Shown here: one piece after another, positions 26,476-35,640 of the stretch
Numbering within the stretch: position 1 is the stretch's first letter
How the letters are laid out: each line of letters starts with the position of its first letter
NCBI GenBank assembly: GCA_013151045.1
Contig: JAADIY010000031.1
Span: 1-45,920 of the forward strand
Direction of reading: 5' to 3'
Length of the DNA: 45,920 bases
DNA from: Gammaproteobacteria bacterium
GTDB lineage: Bacteria > Pseudomonadota > Gammaproteobacteria > GCA-2400775
Made by a program: the position numbers and the translations under genes
Notes under the pieces: generated by a model
What the model saw: only the letters and a program-made list of their open reading frames with translations
Database searches by the model: none
What the model was told of the DNA's origin: nothing

Positions 26476-27930
26476 TTGGGAAATAGTCAGCTACTCAAAG
26501 AACTAGGCAAAATCGTCGCCAACGATGCCTTACTGCATAATAAAGAAGACGTAAAACCTTACGAATGTGATGGCTTATCTGCTTATCGTGAACTACCAAT
26601 GGTTGTCGTTCTTCCTGACACCATTGAACAAGTTCAAGCAATTCTACAACTCTGTCATAGATTAGATGTACCCGTAGTCGCTCGTGGTGCTGGCACCGGC
26701 TTATCGGGTGGCGCTGTACCCCATAAAGAGGGGGTTTTACTCAGCCTGGCTAAATTTAAACAGATCATTCACATCGATCAAAATAGACGTATTGCGGTGG
26801 TGCAACCTGGCGTACGTAATTTAGCAATTTCTGAAGCAGTCAAGCCATATGGTCTTTACTACGCGCCCGATCCGTCTTCACAGATCGCCTGTACTATTGG
26901 TGGCAATGTTGCCGAAAACTCAGGCGGCGTACATTGCCTAAAATACGGTCTCACCGTACATAATATTCAACGAATCAAACTCATCACTATTGAAGGTGAG
27001 TTACTAACTATTGGTGGTGACGGCCTCGACTCAGCTGGCTTTGATTTACTTGCTCTCATTACTGGGTCAGAAGGCATGCTCGGCGTTATTGTCGAGGTAA
27101 CAGTTAAGCTGTTACCGATACCAGAACGTGCGCAGGTTATTCTTGCAGCCTATGACGATATCGAAAAAGCCGGAGAAGCCGTCGGCAACATTATCTCTGC
27201 AGGCATTATTCCAGCCGGTCTTGAAATGATGGACAAACTAGCCATACAAGCGGCAGAAGATTTTGTTCATGCTGGCTACCCTACAGATGCCGAAGCAATT
27301 TTACTCTGCGAAGTTGATGGAACCAATGCCGAGGTATCAGAACACATATTAAAAGTGCGTGAAATTTTCAAAGCAAGTGGCGCCACAGAAGTACGCACCG
27401 CGAAAGACGAAGCCGAACGCCTGATTTTTTGGAAAGGTCGTAAAGCCGCATTTCCCGCTGTAGGTCGTATCGCACCCGACTACTATTGCATGGATGGCAC
27501 AATCCCTCGCAAACAGCTCCCATATGTTTTAAAAACGATTAGCGTGCTCTCTGCCGAGTATGACTTAGCCGTTGCCAATGTCTTTCATGCTGGCGACGGA
27601 AACTTACACCCATTGATTCTTTATGACGCCAATAATCCAGGCGAGCTCGAACGCACCGAAGAATTTGGTGGAAAAATTCTGCAACTCTGCGTAGATGTTG
27701 GCGGAACCATTACGGGTGAGCACGGCGTCGGCATAGAAAAAATCAATCAAATGTGTGTGCAGTTTAACTCTGAAGAGCTCACACAGTTTCACGCGGTTAA
27801 ATTTGCTTTTGATACAAAGGGACTACTTAACCCAGGTAAGGCTGTCCCCACTCTACATCGCTGTGCTGAATTTGGCGCAATGCATGTCCATAAAGGCAAA
27901 CTACCCTTTCCTGAACTCGAACGCTTCTAG
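26476..27930 (+). CDS. glcD: glycolate oxidase subunit GlcD
   Basis: GlcD is the FAD-binding subunit that oxidises glycolate to glyoxylate with GlcE and GlcF. The 484 residues match E. coli GlcD closely: YECDGLSAYRELPMVVVLP, ARGAGTGLSGGAVPHKEGVL, YAPDPSSQIACTIGGNVAEN, GGVHCLKYGLTVHN, NVFHAGDGNLHPLILYDA, and GEHGVGIEKINQMC. The start is TTG 26476 with TAAGG upstream. The preceding 292 bp after the GGDEF gene hold no other gene. Nine bases separate it from glcE. Confidence 0.97.
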   Translation: MGNSQLLKELGKIVANDALLHNKEDVKPYECDGLSAYRELPMVVVLPDTIEQVQAILQLCHRLDVPVVARGAGTGLSGGAVPHKEGVLLSLAKFKQIIHIDQNRRIAVVQPGVRNLAISEAVKPYGLYYAPDPSSQIACTIGGNVAENSGGVHCLKYGLTVHNIQRIKLITIEGELLTIGGDGLDSAGFDLLALITGSEGMLGVIVEVTVKLLPIPERAQVILAAYDDIEKAGEAVGNIISAGIIPAGLEMMDKLAIQAAEDFVHAGYPTDAEAILLCEVDGTNAEVSEHILKVREIFKASGATEVRTAKDEAERLIFWKGRKAAFPAVGRIAPDYYCMDGTIPRKQLPYVLKTISVLSAEYDLAVANVFHAGDGNLHPLILYDANNPGELERTEEFGGKILQLCVDVGGTITGEHGVGIEKINQMCVQFNSEELTQFHAVKFAFDTKGLLNPGKAVPTLHRCAEFGAMHVHKGKLPFPELERF

Positions 27931-27939
27931 CATCGCCTT

Positions 27940-29007
27940 ATGACATCACAAGATATTACTCAAGAATTACAGGCACGTGTTGCCAGCGCGCTACAAAACA
28001 ATACCCCCTTATGTATTCAAGGTGGTGGCAGCAAATCATTTTATGGTCGCCTTCCCACAGGGGACATACTTGATACCAGCAAGCACTCAGGAATCATCAA
28101 CTACGAACCTAGCGAATTAGTGATCACCGCGCGAGCAGGCACGCCACTCAGCGTGATTGAAACAGCTTTAGTCGAACACCATCAGATTCTACCTTTTGAC
28201 CCACCACATTTTAGTGACACTGCCACTATCGGCGGCACGATTGCCTGTAACTTATCTGGTCCACGTCGCGCTTATACTGGCGCTGCACGCGATTTTGTTT
28301 TAGGTTGCAAAATAATCAACGGCAAAGGTGAAGTTATTTCATTTGGCGGCGAAGTTATGAAAAATGTTGCAGGTTATGATGTCTCGCGCTTAATGACTGG
28401 CGCACTAGGCACCTTAGGCGTGCTTTTAGAAGTTTCACTAAAGGTGATTCCCAAAACAGCATCAGAGATCACTTTAACCGTTGAACATGAATTGGCGCGT
28501 TCGCTGAATAAAATACATCGCTTGGCAAATATCGACTTACCTATTAGTGCCAGCTGTTACGACGGCATTCACTCTTATCTTAGGCTTAGCGGCAGTGAAG
28601 GAGCTGTGAGATATGCACAACAAGTAATAGGCGGAAACGAACTCTCCTCAGCAGACAGCTTCTGGCAGAAAATAAAAGAACATCAACATGGTTTTTTTAA
28701 TAGCGACAAACCACTTTGGCGATTATCAGTCGCATCGGATACGCAGCCAATAGATATCACGGGAAAATGGTTTTACGAATGGGGTGGTGCACTACGCTGG
28801 TTAATATCAGATGCTCCCGTTAATGTAGTTCAGGGCGCAGCGCAATCAGCGGGAGGCCATGCAACATTATATCGAGGAACTGACGCCATGCGTAATGATT
28901 GCTTCCAACCATTATCTCCAGCTTTATATACACTCCATAAAAAATTAAAACATGCTTTTGACCCACAGGGAATATTTAACCCCGGCCGAATGTACGCTGA
29001 CTTCTAG
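27940..29007 (+). CDS. glcE: glycolate oxidase subunit GlcE
   Basis: The second FAD-binding-type subunit of glycolate oxidase, 355 residues. It shows IQGGGSKSFYGRLPTGDI, ELVITARAGTPLSVIE, LPFDPPHFSDTATIGGTIAC, GPRRAYTGAARDFVLG, and GGEVMKNVAGYDVSRLMTGA, with a C-terminal FNPGRMY. Length equals E. coli GlcE (~350). It lies between glcD and glcF with gaps of 8-9 bases, so the three are one operon. Confidence 0.96.
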   Translation: MTSQDITQELQARVASALQNNTPLCIQGGGSKSFYGRLPTGDILDTSKHSGIINYEPSELVITARAGTPLSVIETALVEHHQILPFDPPHFSDTATIGGTIACNLSGPRRAYTGAARDFVLGCKIINGKGEVISFGGEVMKNVAGYDVSRLMTGALGTLGVLLEVSLKVIPKTASEITLTVEHELARSLNKIHRLANIDLPISASCYDGIHSYLRLSGSEGAVRYAQQVIGGNELSSADSFWQKIKEHQHGFFNSDKPLWRLSVASDTQPIDITGKWFYEWGGALRWLISDAPVNVVQGAAQSAGGHATLYRGTDAMRNDCFQPLSPALYTLHKKLKHAFDPQGIFNPGRMYADF

Positions 29008-29015
29008 TAGACATC

Positions 29016-30239
29016 ATGCAAACTCAACTAAGCGAAAAATTTAAACACAGTGTCATCGGCCAGGAAGCCGATGATATTTTGCGTAGCTGTGTCCACTGTG
29101 GTTTTTGCACTGCAACTTGTCCGACCTATCAATTACTCGGCGATGAACTTGACAGCCCGCGCGGTCGTATTTATTTAATTAAAGAAATGCTTGAAGGCGG
29201 CGAAGTCACCGAGTCAACGCAACTTCACCTTGATCGCTGCCTGACCTGCCGTGCTTGCGAAACTACTTGTCCATCAGGTGTTCGCTACGGGCGACTTATT
29301 GATATTGGCAGAGAAATCGTTGATAAAAATGTACCACGCAGTATGGGTGACAATGCTAGACGTTATTTTTTACGCAAACTCATAGAAGAGCCCAGGCGCT
29401 TCAAACTTGCTGTCAGTACAGGTCAGTTTTTAAAACCATTCTTACCTAACGCAATAAAACAAAAAGTTCCTGCCAAGCAAACGCCAATACAGCGAACCAG
29501 CAACACCCACTCACGGCGTATGCTTGCACTATCTGGCTGTGGTCAAAGCGTTACAACACCGAATACTAATATCGCTGCGGCTAATGTATTAGATAAGCTA
29601 GGCATTCAACTTATTGAACCCCAACCTGTTCTTTGCTGTGGTTCTGTTAGTCACCATATGTCAGCGACAAAAGATGCACAGTCACGTATGCATAAACTTA
29701 TCGATCAGTGGTGGCCTTATATAGAACCAGAAGATAATTCACCAGGCGTAGAAGCCATTGTTATTAGCGCCAGTGGTTGTGGCGCAACGATAAAAGAATA
29801 CGGCGATATTCTTAAACATGACAACAACTATGCGGAAAAAGCGCAACGCGTTAGTGAACTCGCCAAAGACCTATGTGAAGTAATCGCTAATGAACCGCTA
29901 GATCAATTTGCCAACAGTAGCTCAACGAAGATAGCCTTTCACAGCCCCTGCACCTTACAACATGCGCAGCAACTCAATGGTATTGTAGAAAAAATACTAG
30001 AAAAAATTGGCTACCAATTAACCGTAGTTGCTGACTCACACATATGTTGTGGCTCTGCAGGCACTTATTCGATTATGCAACCTGAACTATCGCAGCAATT
30101 GCTTAACAATAAGCTTGATGCATTAGAACATGACAAACCCGATATTATTGTGACTGCCAATATTGGTTGTCAGTTGCATCTCGCAACCAAATCAAACGCT
30201 ATCGTAAAACACTGGATAGAACTTCTTACGGGATCATAA
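29016..30239 (+). CDS. glcF: glycolate oxidase iron-sulfur subunit GlcF
   Basis: The 407-residue subunit carries two 4Fe-4S motifs near the N-terminus (CVHCGFCTATCPTY and CLTCRACETTCPSG). Two CCG-type domains follow, with LSGCGQSV, VLCCGSVSHH, HSPCTLQHAQQL and DSHICCGSAGTYS. It passes electrons from glycolate to the quinone pool. No glcC regulator, glcB or glycolate permease is adjacent. Confidence 0.96.
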   Translation: MQTQLSEKFKHSVIGQEADDILRSCVHCGFCTATCPTYQLLGDELDSPRGRIYLIKEMLEGGEVTESTQLHLDRCLTCRACETTCPSGVRYGRLIDIGREIVDKNVPRSMGDNARRYFLRKLIEEPRRFKLAVSTGQFLKPFLPNAIKQKVPAKQTPIQRTSNTHSRRMLALSGCGQSVTTPNTNIAAANVLDKLGIQLIEPQPVLCCGSVSHHMSATKDAQSRMHKLIDQWWPYIEPEDNSPGVEAIVISASGCGATIKEYGDILKHDNNYAEKAQRVSELAKDLCEVIANEPLDQFANSSSTKIAFHSPCTLQHAQQLNGIVEKILEKIGYQLTVVADSHICCGSAGTYSIMQPELSQQLLNNKLDALEHDKPDIIVTANIGCQLHLATKSNAIVKHWIELLTGS

Positions 30240-30437
30240 GCGAAAAATAAATCAGCTTAACCATTGCAGCCCCTTACTATATTGACACTAAAGTAATAAT
30301 CACGCAGCCGATGCGAAGATAATACTAAATATGTCTTCTTCATGTTTTTGAAAGTGATAAGAGCTATATAGTACCTAGATTAAGAACAGCCCATTAATTT
30401 TTATATCGAATATTAGTATGATCAGCAAATAAAGATA

Positions 30438-31061
30438 TTAAAAATCATATCCGAAGAACTCTATATCTTCCCTAAAGACCGCAGCGACTGAATCAATTGA
30501 GCGTTGGCTATAGTATTCACGGTAATTATCATGAGAAAAGGCATTAGCATGTTGCAAAGACGCTCTTATTCCGAGCTCAGAACAAACATCAGAAAAATCT
30601 AGGCAAATATTTTCAAAGCGTAATACCTTATCTACTAACAGGCGCCCTTCTTCCGAACAAATAAATAATTTTTGCTGACTAATTCTTCTAGTACACAAAG
30701 AATCGATATAATTATCGAAGCCGCCAATCTCTCTTATTTCTTTATGCAGCGGATGATCAAAATGATGATACATAAAATTGTACAGCGAAACCTGCCAATC
30801 CCACGGGTTCCTTACAACAGCAAAAGAATAATAGCTATCAAACACTGATTGGCCAATCTCTTGAATTACCTCCGAAGCGGAAATATGAACTGGGTAAGGC
30901 ATCAAATCATATGGCTGAGAATTAATATCCAGCCAGGACTCTACGTTCATACGTGTTTGCATCACCTGGTTTGCAATAGGCAGCAAACTCTGGCGAATGC
31001 TTGTGCCTGCGTTTTTATAAATATGAATAAAAATAAAATTAAGTTCTTTTGAAAGCAGCAT
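30438..31061 (-). CDS. sulfotransferase-family protein
   Basis: The 207-residue protein has the two PAPS-binding signatures of the sulfotransferase fold: FIFIHIYKNAGTSIRQSL near the N-terminus (5'-phosphosulfate loop) and FAVVRNPWDWQVSLYNF around residue 95 (3'-phosphate site). It resembles small bacterial sulfotransferases that modify surface polysaccharides, but the acceptor cannot be told from the sequence. I start at ATG 31061; a GTG five codons upstream is possible. The gene is AT-rich, stands alone between glcF and rluE, and has AT-rich flanks, so recent acquisition is plausible. Confidence 0.8.
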   Translation of the reverse strand: MLLSKELNFIFIHIYKNAGTSIRQSLLPIANQVMQTRMNVESWLDINSQPYDLMPYPVHISASEVIQEIGQSVFDSYYSFAVVRNPWDWQVSLYNFMYHHFDHPLHKEIREIGGFDNYIDSLCTRRISQQKLFICSEEGRLLVDKVLRFENICLDFSDVCSELGIRASLQHANAFSHDNYREYYSQRSIDSVAAVFREDIEFFGYDF

Positions 31062-31206
31062 AATTCTATATCCCACAACCCATTTTTCATTAGAAATATA
31101 CTAAAGCAATATCTATACCAAATATCTCGAATTAGCTATTATCATATGTGTGCTAAAAGCAATGATTGAACACTTCGAAATTCTAAATTCGTAAGTCAAT
31201 AACAGA

Positions 31207-31746
31207 TTAAACGTCTAAAATATTAGAAAAACCATTTTCAATACCATCAATCGTCCAATTCCCTACTGAATATCGGATCAATCGTAAAGTAGGATAACTT
31301 ACCTTAGCTGTCATACGGCGGACTTGGCGATTGCGCCCTTCTTTGATTTTTATTTCTAGCCAAGTATCCGATACTGTTTTCCTTTCTCGAATCGGCGGCA
31401 TTCTAGGCCAGATATTAGGCTCGCTGATAATTTTAACTTTAGCCGGCTTAGTCATACCGTCTTTGAGCTTTACTCCATTACATAAGGCCTTAATCGCTTT
31501 TTTATCAGGCACACCTTCTACTTGCGCCCAATATGTCTTAACCATTTTGTGTTGGGGAGAGGCAATTTTATCTTGCAGCACACCGTCATCAGTCAACACT
31601 AACAGTCCTTCTGAATCTTTATCCAAACGCCCCGCCGCATAGACATTAGGAATATCCATATAGTCAGCAAGCGTCTTTTGACCATCCTGGCTGGTAAATT
31701 GACTTAATACGCCATAGGGCTTGTTAAATAATACTATTTTAGACAT
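31207..31746 (-). CDS. rluE: 23S rRNA pseudouridine synthase RluE-type
   Basis: The 179-residue protein of the RsuA/RluB/RluE family starts directly with the catalytic domain and lacks an S4 domain, like RluE, which modifies U2457 of 23S rRNA. Motifs are LFNKPYGVLSQFT, the catalytic Asp loop AGRLDKDSEGLLVLTDDG, KTYWAQVEGVP, and KEGRNRQVRRMTAKVSYPTL. It is a single gene with no clear partner. Confidence 0.92.
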   Translation of the reverse strand: MSKIVLFNKPYGVLSQFTSQDGQKTLADYMDIPNVYAAGRLDKDSEGLLVLTDDGVLQDKIASPQHKMVKTYWAQVEGVPDKKAIKALCNGVKLKDGMTKPAKVKIISEPNIWPRMPPIRERKTVSDTWLEIKIKEGRNRQVRRMTAKVSYPTLRLIRYSVGNWTIDGIENGFSNILDV

Positions 31747-31862
31747 TTACATCAGAATAATAACAACAACGATAAAATCAGGAGTACTCCATCATTATCG
31801 ATGAAATAATTTATGGGTTAAATCACGCTAAAGCTAGCAACACCTCAGCATAACTTAATATT

Positions 31863-32330
31863 TCAGGAGACGCTCATTCCTCCAGCATCTTCCATATCAG
31901 ATTGTCTTAATGGATTATTCATATAGGCAAGAATCAATGCACTGACCCATACTCCGCAGGCCATATAAAAAAGAACACCACCATCAGTATCACCAGCAGC
32001 ATTAACAATGCGATCAACTCCTAACGGTGTAAACAGATGAAAAAATATCGCGCCACTCATCACACCTAGTGTTAATAACGCACCCCAAAAACGAGTCGCA
32101 GAAACCACCAATAATATACACGCTATCAATTCAGCCGAACCAACAACCAAACCACCGTATTGCTCAAATAATGGTGCAACCACCTCAAGAGGTCCGATAC
32201 CGCGCATCCAATCCGCTATGGTTGAAAATATAATAACGGTTTCTTCGGAGCCCATAAATTTGAAAAATAATGATTGTATAAAGACAAAACAAATAAATAT
32301 AATCAATACCCACTGCGCTTTTCTTTTCAT
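31863..32330 (-). CDS. DoxX-like membrane protein
   Basis: The 155 residues contain four hydrophobic segments (WVLIIFICFVFIQSLFFKF near the start, VVGSAELIACILLVVS, ALLTLGVMSGAIFFHLFTPL, and VLFYMACGVWVSALIL). The polar positions and length are typical of the DoxX/DoxD family. Function of this family is poorly defined. A pair of inverted repeats lies upstream of its start at 32397-32450. Confidence 0.72.
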   Translation of the reverse strand: MKRKAQWVLIIFICFVFIQSLFFKFMGSEETVIIFSTIADWMRGIGPLEVVAPLFEQYGGLVVGSAELIACILLVVSATRFWGALLTLGVMSGAIFFHLFTPLGVDRIVNAAGDTDGGVLFYMACGVWVSALILAYMNNPLRQSDMEDAGGMSVS

Positions 32331-32396
32331 TTTTCTCTCCCAGCACCTAGTCGATCACTTAAATATAGTCCTGCACACACAATATCGCTGACATCT

Positions 32397-32450
32397 ATTA
32401 CTTAGCATAGTTAACAATATGCTAAGTAATTAACTCATATTGTTAACTAT
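32397..32450. repeat. two overlapping perfect inverted repeats (mutually exclusive hairpins)
   Basis: Repeat A is a perfect 13-bp pair: ATTACTTAGCATA at 32397-32409 with TATGCTAAGTAAT at 32418-32430. Repeat B is a perfect 15-bp pair: ATAGTTAACAATATG at 32407-32421 with CATATTGTTAACTAT at 32436-32450. The arms overlap at 32407-32409 and 32418-32421, so only one hairpin can form at a time. The block lies between the end of the DUF3592 gene and the start of the DoxX gene, both on the minus strand. It could be a terminator/antiterminator switch or regulator sites. Confidence 0.75.
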
Positions 32451-32460
32451 CACGAATAAC

Positions 32461-32883
32461 TTAACTTAATAGAGCGAAGCCTGCCGCTATAGTCGTAACA
32501 ACACCCATCACAAATATCATCCAATCACCTTGTAATCGAGACTCGAGCACTGCCTCATCCGGCTTTACAGGGTTATAATAGACCTTAACTTCGCTTCCCA
32601 CTGGATATTTATTAACATAACGTGCTGATAACTCTGGCATCGACTCAACATCACTAGGGAACTGGAAGCTTTGTTGAAAGCTTTTTCCATCAATTACATA
32701 CTGATACTGAATATTAGGCGCATGCTCGTCATTTGCCCCTTTATCACTGGAAACTACAATATTGCCTTTTGTCGTTGGCCAACGACTCACTGCCTGTGAT
32801 TTTTTAAGTATCTTCCAGCCCCATATCGTTACAGCGATACCACCAAAAAAAACTAACAATAATATGATTACATAATAATTCAT
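32461..32883 (-). CDS. DUF3592 domain membrane protein
   Basis: The 140 residues have an N-terminal membrane segment (IILLLVFFGGIAVTIWGW), a beta domain in the middle (IQYQYVIDGKSFQQSFQFPS, then YPVGSEVKVYYNPVKPDEAV) and a C-terminal membrane segment (WMIFVMGVVTTIAAGFALL). This layout and the YNPxxP motif are typical of DUF3592, a family of unknown function. It is divergent from the SRPBCC gene, with ~140 bp between. Confidence 0.75.
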   Translation of the reverse strand: MNYYVIILLLVFFGGIAVTIWGWKILKKSQAVSRWPTTKGNIVVSSDKGANDEHAPNIQYQYVIDGKSFQQSFQFPSDVESMPELSARYVNKYPVGSEVKVYYNPVKPDEAVLESRLQGDWMIFVMGVVTTIAAGFALLS

Positions 32884-33022
32884 TGTTTCACTACATTATA
32901 AAATAATTAAAACCCAAAACATTTATCAATAACTTATATCTCTACGAACCACAAACACACCGTATTGCCATACAGAGATATAGCGATATAATAATAACAC
33001 CAAATCACAAGATAACAGCGCC

Positions 33023-33541
33023 ATGAAAATAGTCAAAATTCTATTATCAATAATTACTCTTTTAATCATTATTGGCGTTTTACTACCGTCAACAGCGCAT
33101 GTCGAATGCTCGGTATTGATCAAGGCCTCACAAAAAGAGGTCTTTAATCATCTCAACAACTATCAGAACTTTAACAAGTGGTCACCATGGCATCGCATTG
33201 ACCCTGATACGCAATACCAATTTTCTGGCGCCGAATCTGGTGTCGGCGCAGTCATGAGCTGGCAAAGTGATAACGATAAGGTTGGCAGCGGATCACAAAA
33301 AATAGTCGAATCAACGCCATACGAATCTATTAAAGTAGAACTTAACTTCGACGACATGGGGGCAGCCGAGTCGAGTTATAAAATAACCTCACTCGGCGAT
33401 GACACTCAGGTAATTTGGACATTCGACAATGATGTCGGCTGGAATTTAATTGGCCGATATTTTGGTTTATTTATGAACAAGCTTCTCGGCCCTAGTTACG
33501 AAGCTGGTTTACATAATTTAAAAGACAACTTTGAACGTTAG
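33023..33541 (+). CDS. SRPBCC (START-like/polyketide cyclase) family protein
   Basis: The 172 residues begin with one hydrophobic segment (ILLSIITLLIIIGVLLPS), probably a membrane anchor or signal. An SRPBCC fold follows: VECSVLIKASQKEVFNHLNN, WSPWHRIDPDTQY, IVESTPYESIKVELNF and DTQVIWTFDND, with a C-terminal helix PSYEAGLHNLKDNFER. Such proteins bind small hydrophobic ligands; the ligand is unknown. A decayed second copy of its C-terminus lies about 2 kb downstream at 35477-35617. Confidence 0.8.
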   Translation: MKIVKILLSIITLLIIIGVLLPSTAHVECSVLIKASQKEVFNHLNNYQNFNKWSPWHRIDPDTQYQFSGAESGVGAVMSWQSDNDKVGSGSQKIVESTPYESIKVELNFDDMGAAESSYKITSLGDDTQVIWTFDNDVGWNLIGRYFGLFMNKLLGPSYEAGLHNLKDNFER

Positions 33542-34048
33542 TAAATAACTGAAATGACAACACCCAAATAACCCCATTAGAAATCTCTGGTTTGTTTGCA
33601 ATACACTGCTACTAGGCTTAGCACAAAAAAACAGCAAACTTTATACTCGATAAACCAACGTTGATCAGCAATATGATACTGTCCAACCAGTAAAGAGCGT
33701 TAAACTTTAATTCTTAGCTTATTGCATCAGCATCGCTATTGGCTGATGCAACCTTCTTAGACTCAAATTGCAAGTGCACTAGGATAAGAGGTAAATTCAA
33801 TATATCAACGCACCCCTCGATATCCTAGCCTAATACGAGAAAAAAGCTAAAACCGGAGTTAGTTCAGCCAAAATAGCATAAAACAGTTCACAGACTCACT
33901 TCGAGGATATTATGATGACTCATTCACAACCGAATTAAGCATAGTATTATTAGCCAAGGTTTTACTAGCAGTATCTCTTGGATCGAATCAATTTTTTCAG
34001 GCCAAAACACAGCGCTGTATAATGTGAGGCCATACAACTAGTGGACCA
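33542..34048. other. intergenic region with a 10-bp hairpin
   Basis: No coding frame is convincing here. A perfect inverted repeat TTGCATCAGC/GCTGATGCAA (33722-33731 and 33742-33751, loop 10) is not followed by a T run. It may stabilise the end of the SRPBCC transcript or be a protein site. The right end carries the likely cbpA promoter. Confidence 0.4.
33995..34023 (+). promoter_or_regulatory. putative cbpA promoter
   Basis: A perfect TATAAT at 34018-34023 stands 17 bp after a weak -35-like TTTCAG (33995-34000), about 25 bp before the cbpA start codons. This is a sigma-70-like pattern; no heat-shock consensus was seen. Confidence 0.4.
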
Positions 34049-34051
34049 ATG

Positions 34052-35014
34052 ATGGAATTCAAAGATTATTACAAAATACTAGACGTTGATCCTACTGCTG
34101 ATAACAAGGCGATTAAAACAGCCTATCGAAAATTAGCCCGAAAATATCACCCAGATGTCAGCAGCCATCACGACGCGGAAGAAAAATTTAAAGAAGTCGC
34201 CCAAGCTTATGAGGTGTTAAAAAACACCGAAAAGCGCGCAGAATACGATGAAATTCGCCAGTACGGCACTCACGGCCAGCGCTTCCAGCCACCACCAGAC
34301 TGGCAATCGTCGCGGCAGGCCGGCAGACATGGCGATGCTCAATTTCAAGGTGACTTTTCTGACTTTTTTTCTTCAATATTTGAGAATTCCATGGGTGGTG
34401 CACCGCAAGGGGCTGGATCAGGGCGCTCGTTTGACCAAACGGGCCAAGACATTGAAACCGATATGCCTATCTTTCTTGAGGATACCTTATCGGATGCAAC
34501 AAAAACGCTTTCTTATCACTTACCCCACCGCGATAACGACGGCCGGATAACTGAAGTCAAAAAAACACTCAATGTAAAAATACCAGCCGGTGTCAGTGAC
34601 GGCGAGCGCATCCGCCTTAAAGGTCAAGGAGCACAGGGCATCGGTAATGGGCCTAGTGGCGATCTATATTTACGTATTCGTCTGGTTCCTCACCCACTAT
34701 TCGATGTTGAAGCGCACAACCTGATTGTCACCGTGCCATTAGCACCCTGGGAAGCCGCATTGGGAGCCAAAATACAGGTGCCCACCCTGGCGGGGAAAAT
34801 CAATCTATCCATTCCAGCCGACAGTCAAACCGGTCAGCGTTTACGTATCAAGGGCAAAGGTCTGCCACGAAAAGATGGCTATGGTGATTTATATGCGGTA
34901 CTAAAAGTCGTCATGCCAAGCACCAGCAATGACGAAATAAAACAGCAATGGGAGCAACTCGCCAATAAGGCGGCTTTTAATCCTAGAGCGGAATGGAGTA
35001 TGACTGATGGCTAA
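34052..35014 (+). CDS. cbpA: CbpA-type DnaJ-family co-chaperone
   Basis: The 320-residue protein has an N-terminal J domain ([20 protein letters not shown], the HPD motif in [11 protein letters not shown], and [11 protein letters not shown]), then a Gly/Phe/Gln-rich linker. Two DnaJ C-terminal beta domains follow ([20 protein letters not shown], then [20 protein letters not shown]). There is no zinc-finger region, which separates CbpA from DnaJ. It stimulates DnaK and binds curved DNA in E. coli. ATG 34049 directly precedes ATG 34052; the latter gives the usual N-terminus. It overlaps cbpM by 8 bp. Confidence 0.94.
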   Translation: MEFKDYYKILDVDPTADNKAIKTAYRKLARKYHPDVSSHHDAEEKFKEVAQAYEVLKNTEKRAEYDEIRQYGTHGQRFQPPPDWQSSRQAGRHGDAQFQGDFSDFFSSIFENSMGGAPQGAGSGRSFDQTGQDIETDMPIFLEDTLSDATKTLSYHLPHRDNDGRITEVKKTLNVKIPAGVSDGERIRLKGQGAQGIGNGPSGDLYLRIRLVPHPLFDVEAHNLIVTVPLAPWEAALGAKIQVPTLAGKINLSIPADSQTGQRLRIKGKGLPRKDGYGDLYAVLKVVMPSTSNDEIKQQWEQLANKAAFNPRAEWSMTDG

Positions 35015-35318
35015 TCTAAAACCCCACTATTGTAGTTTTGAAGAACTATGCGCTATCACGGCATTATCTTCAGATGTCATTATCGAGATTGTAGAGCACG
35101 GTATTATTGAGCCTAAAGGAACCCATCTCGAAAACTGGACTTTTAATACCCAGATGATAACCGTGACAAAAAAAGCCTGTAGACTACATAAAGATCTAGG
35201 CATTGATTGGCCAGGTATTGCTTTGGCAATTAATCTGCTTGATGAATTAGAGCAACTCAGAACAGAAAACCAACAATTACATAACCGCTTAAACCGTTTT
35301 ACTACTGAATCAAATTGA
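35007..35318 (+). CDS. cbpM: chaperone modulator CbpM
   Basis: The 103 residues resemble CbpM, the MerR-like helical protein that inhibits CbpA. They have an N-terminal [20 protein letters not shown], then EHGIIEPKG, a central [20 protein letters not shown] and a coiled C-terminus. The start overlaps the end of cbpA, so synthesis is coupled, as expected for a partner protein. Confidence 0.88.
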   Translation: MANLKPHYCSFEELCAITALSSDVIIEIVEHGIIEPKGTHLENWTFNTQMITVTKKACRLHKDLGIDWPGIALAINLLDELEQLRTENQQLHNRLNRFTTESN

Positions 35319-35476
35319 CAGCGGCCCCAAACATAAATCCGTTAAACGCATGATGACCACCAATAACTATCAAGCAACTCTTTCATAAAACAATAAAACC
35401 ATTGCTATGTTAGCCGCCGTCATTCTGACAAGCACCAGCAGGCCAGAACCTATGGCTAGGAGTGTTTTTTTACATA

Positions 35477-35617
35477 GTGGCACTAAATCTACCGCTAGAT
35501 AGCAACATTGGTTGGGCTTTAATTAGCCGATGTTTTGGCTTATTAATTGATACGTTTCCCGGCTCCAGCTATGAAGCCGACTTACACAATCTAAAAGCTA
35601 ATTTCGAGCGCAAGTAA
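35477..35617 (+). pseudogene. C-terminal remnant of a second SRPBCC gene
   Basis: A 46-codon frame ending in TAA reads GWALISRCFGLLIDT and SSYEADLHNLKANFER. This matches the end of the intact SRPBCC protein (GWNLIGRYFGLFMNK, PSYEAGLHNLKDNFER). No frame upstream supplies the rest of the domain. It is a truncated paralogue left by duplication and decay, lying between cbpM and the DUF302 gene. The remainder of 35319-35640 shows no gene. Confidence 0.72.
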
Positions 35618-35640
35618 ACAGTAGAAATAGTTGCACTTAA

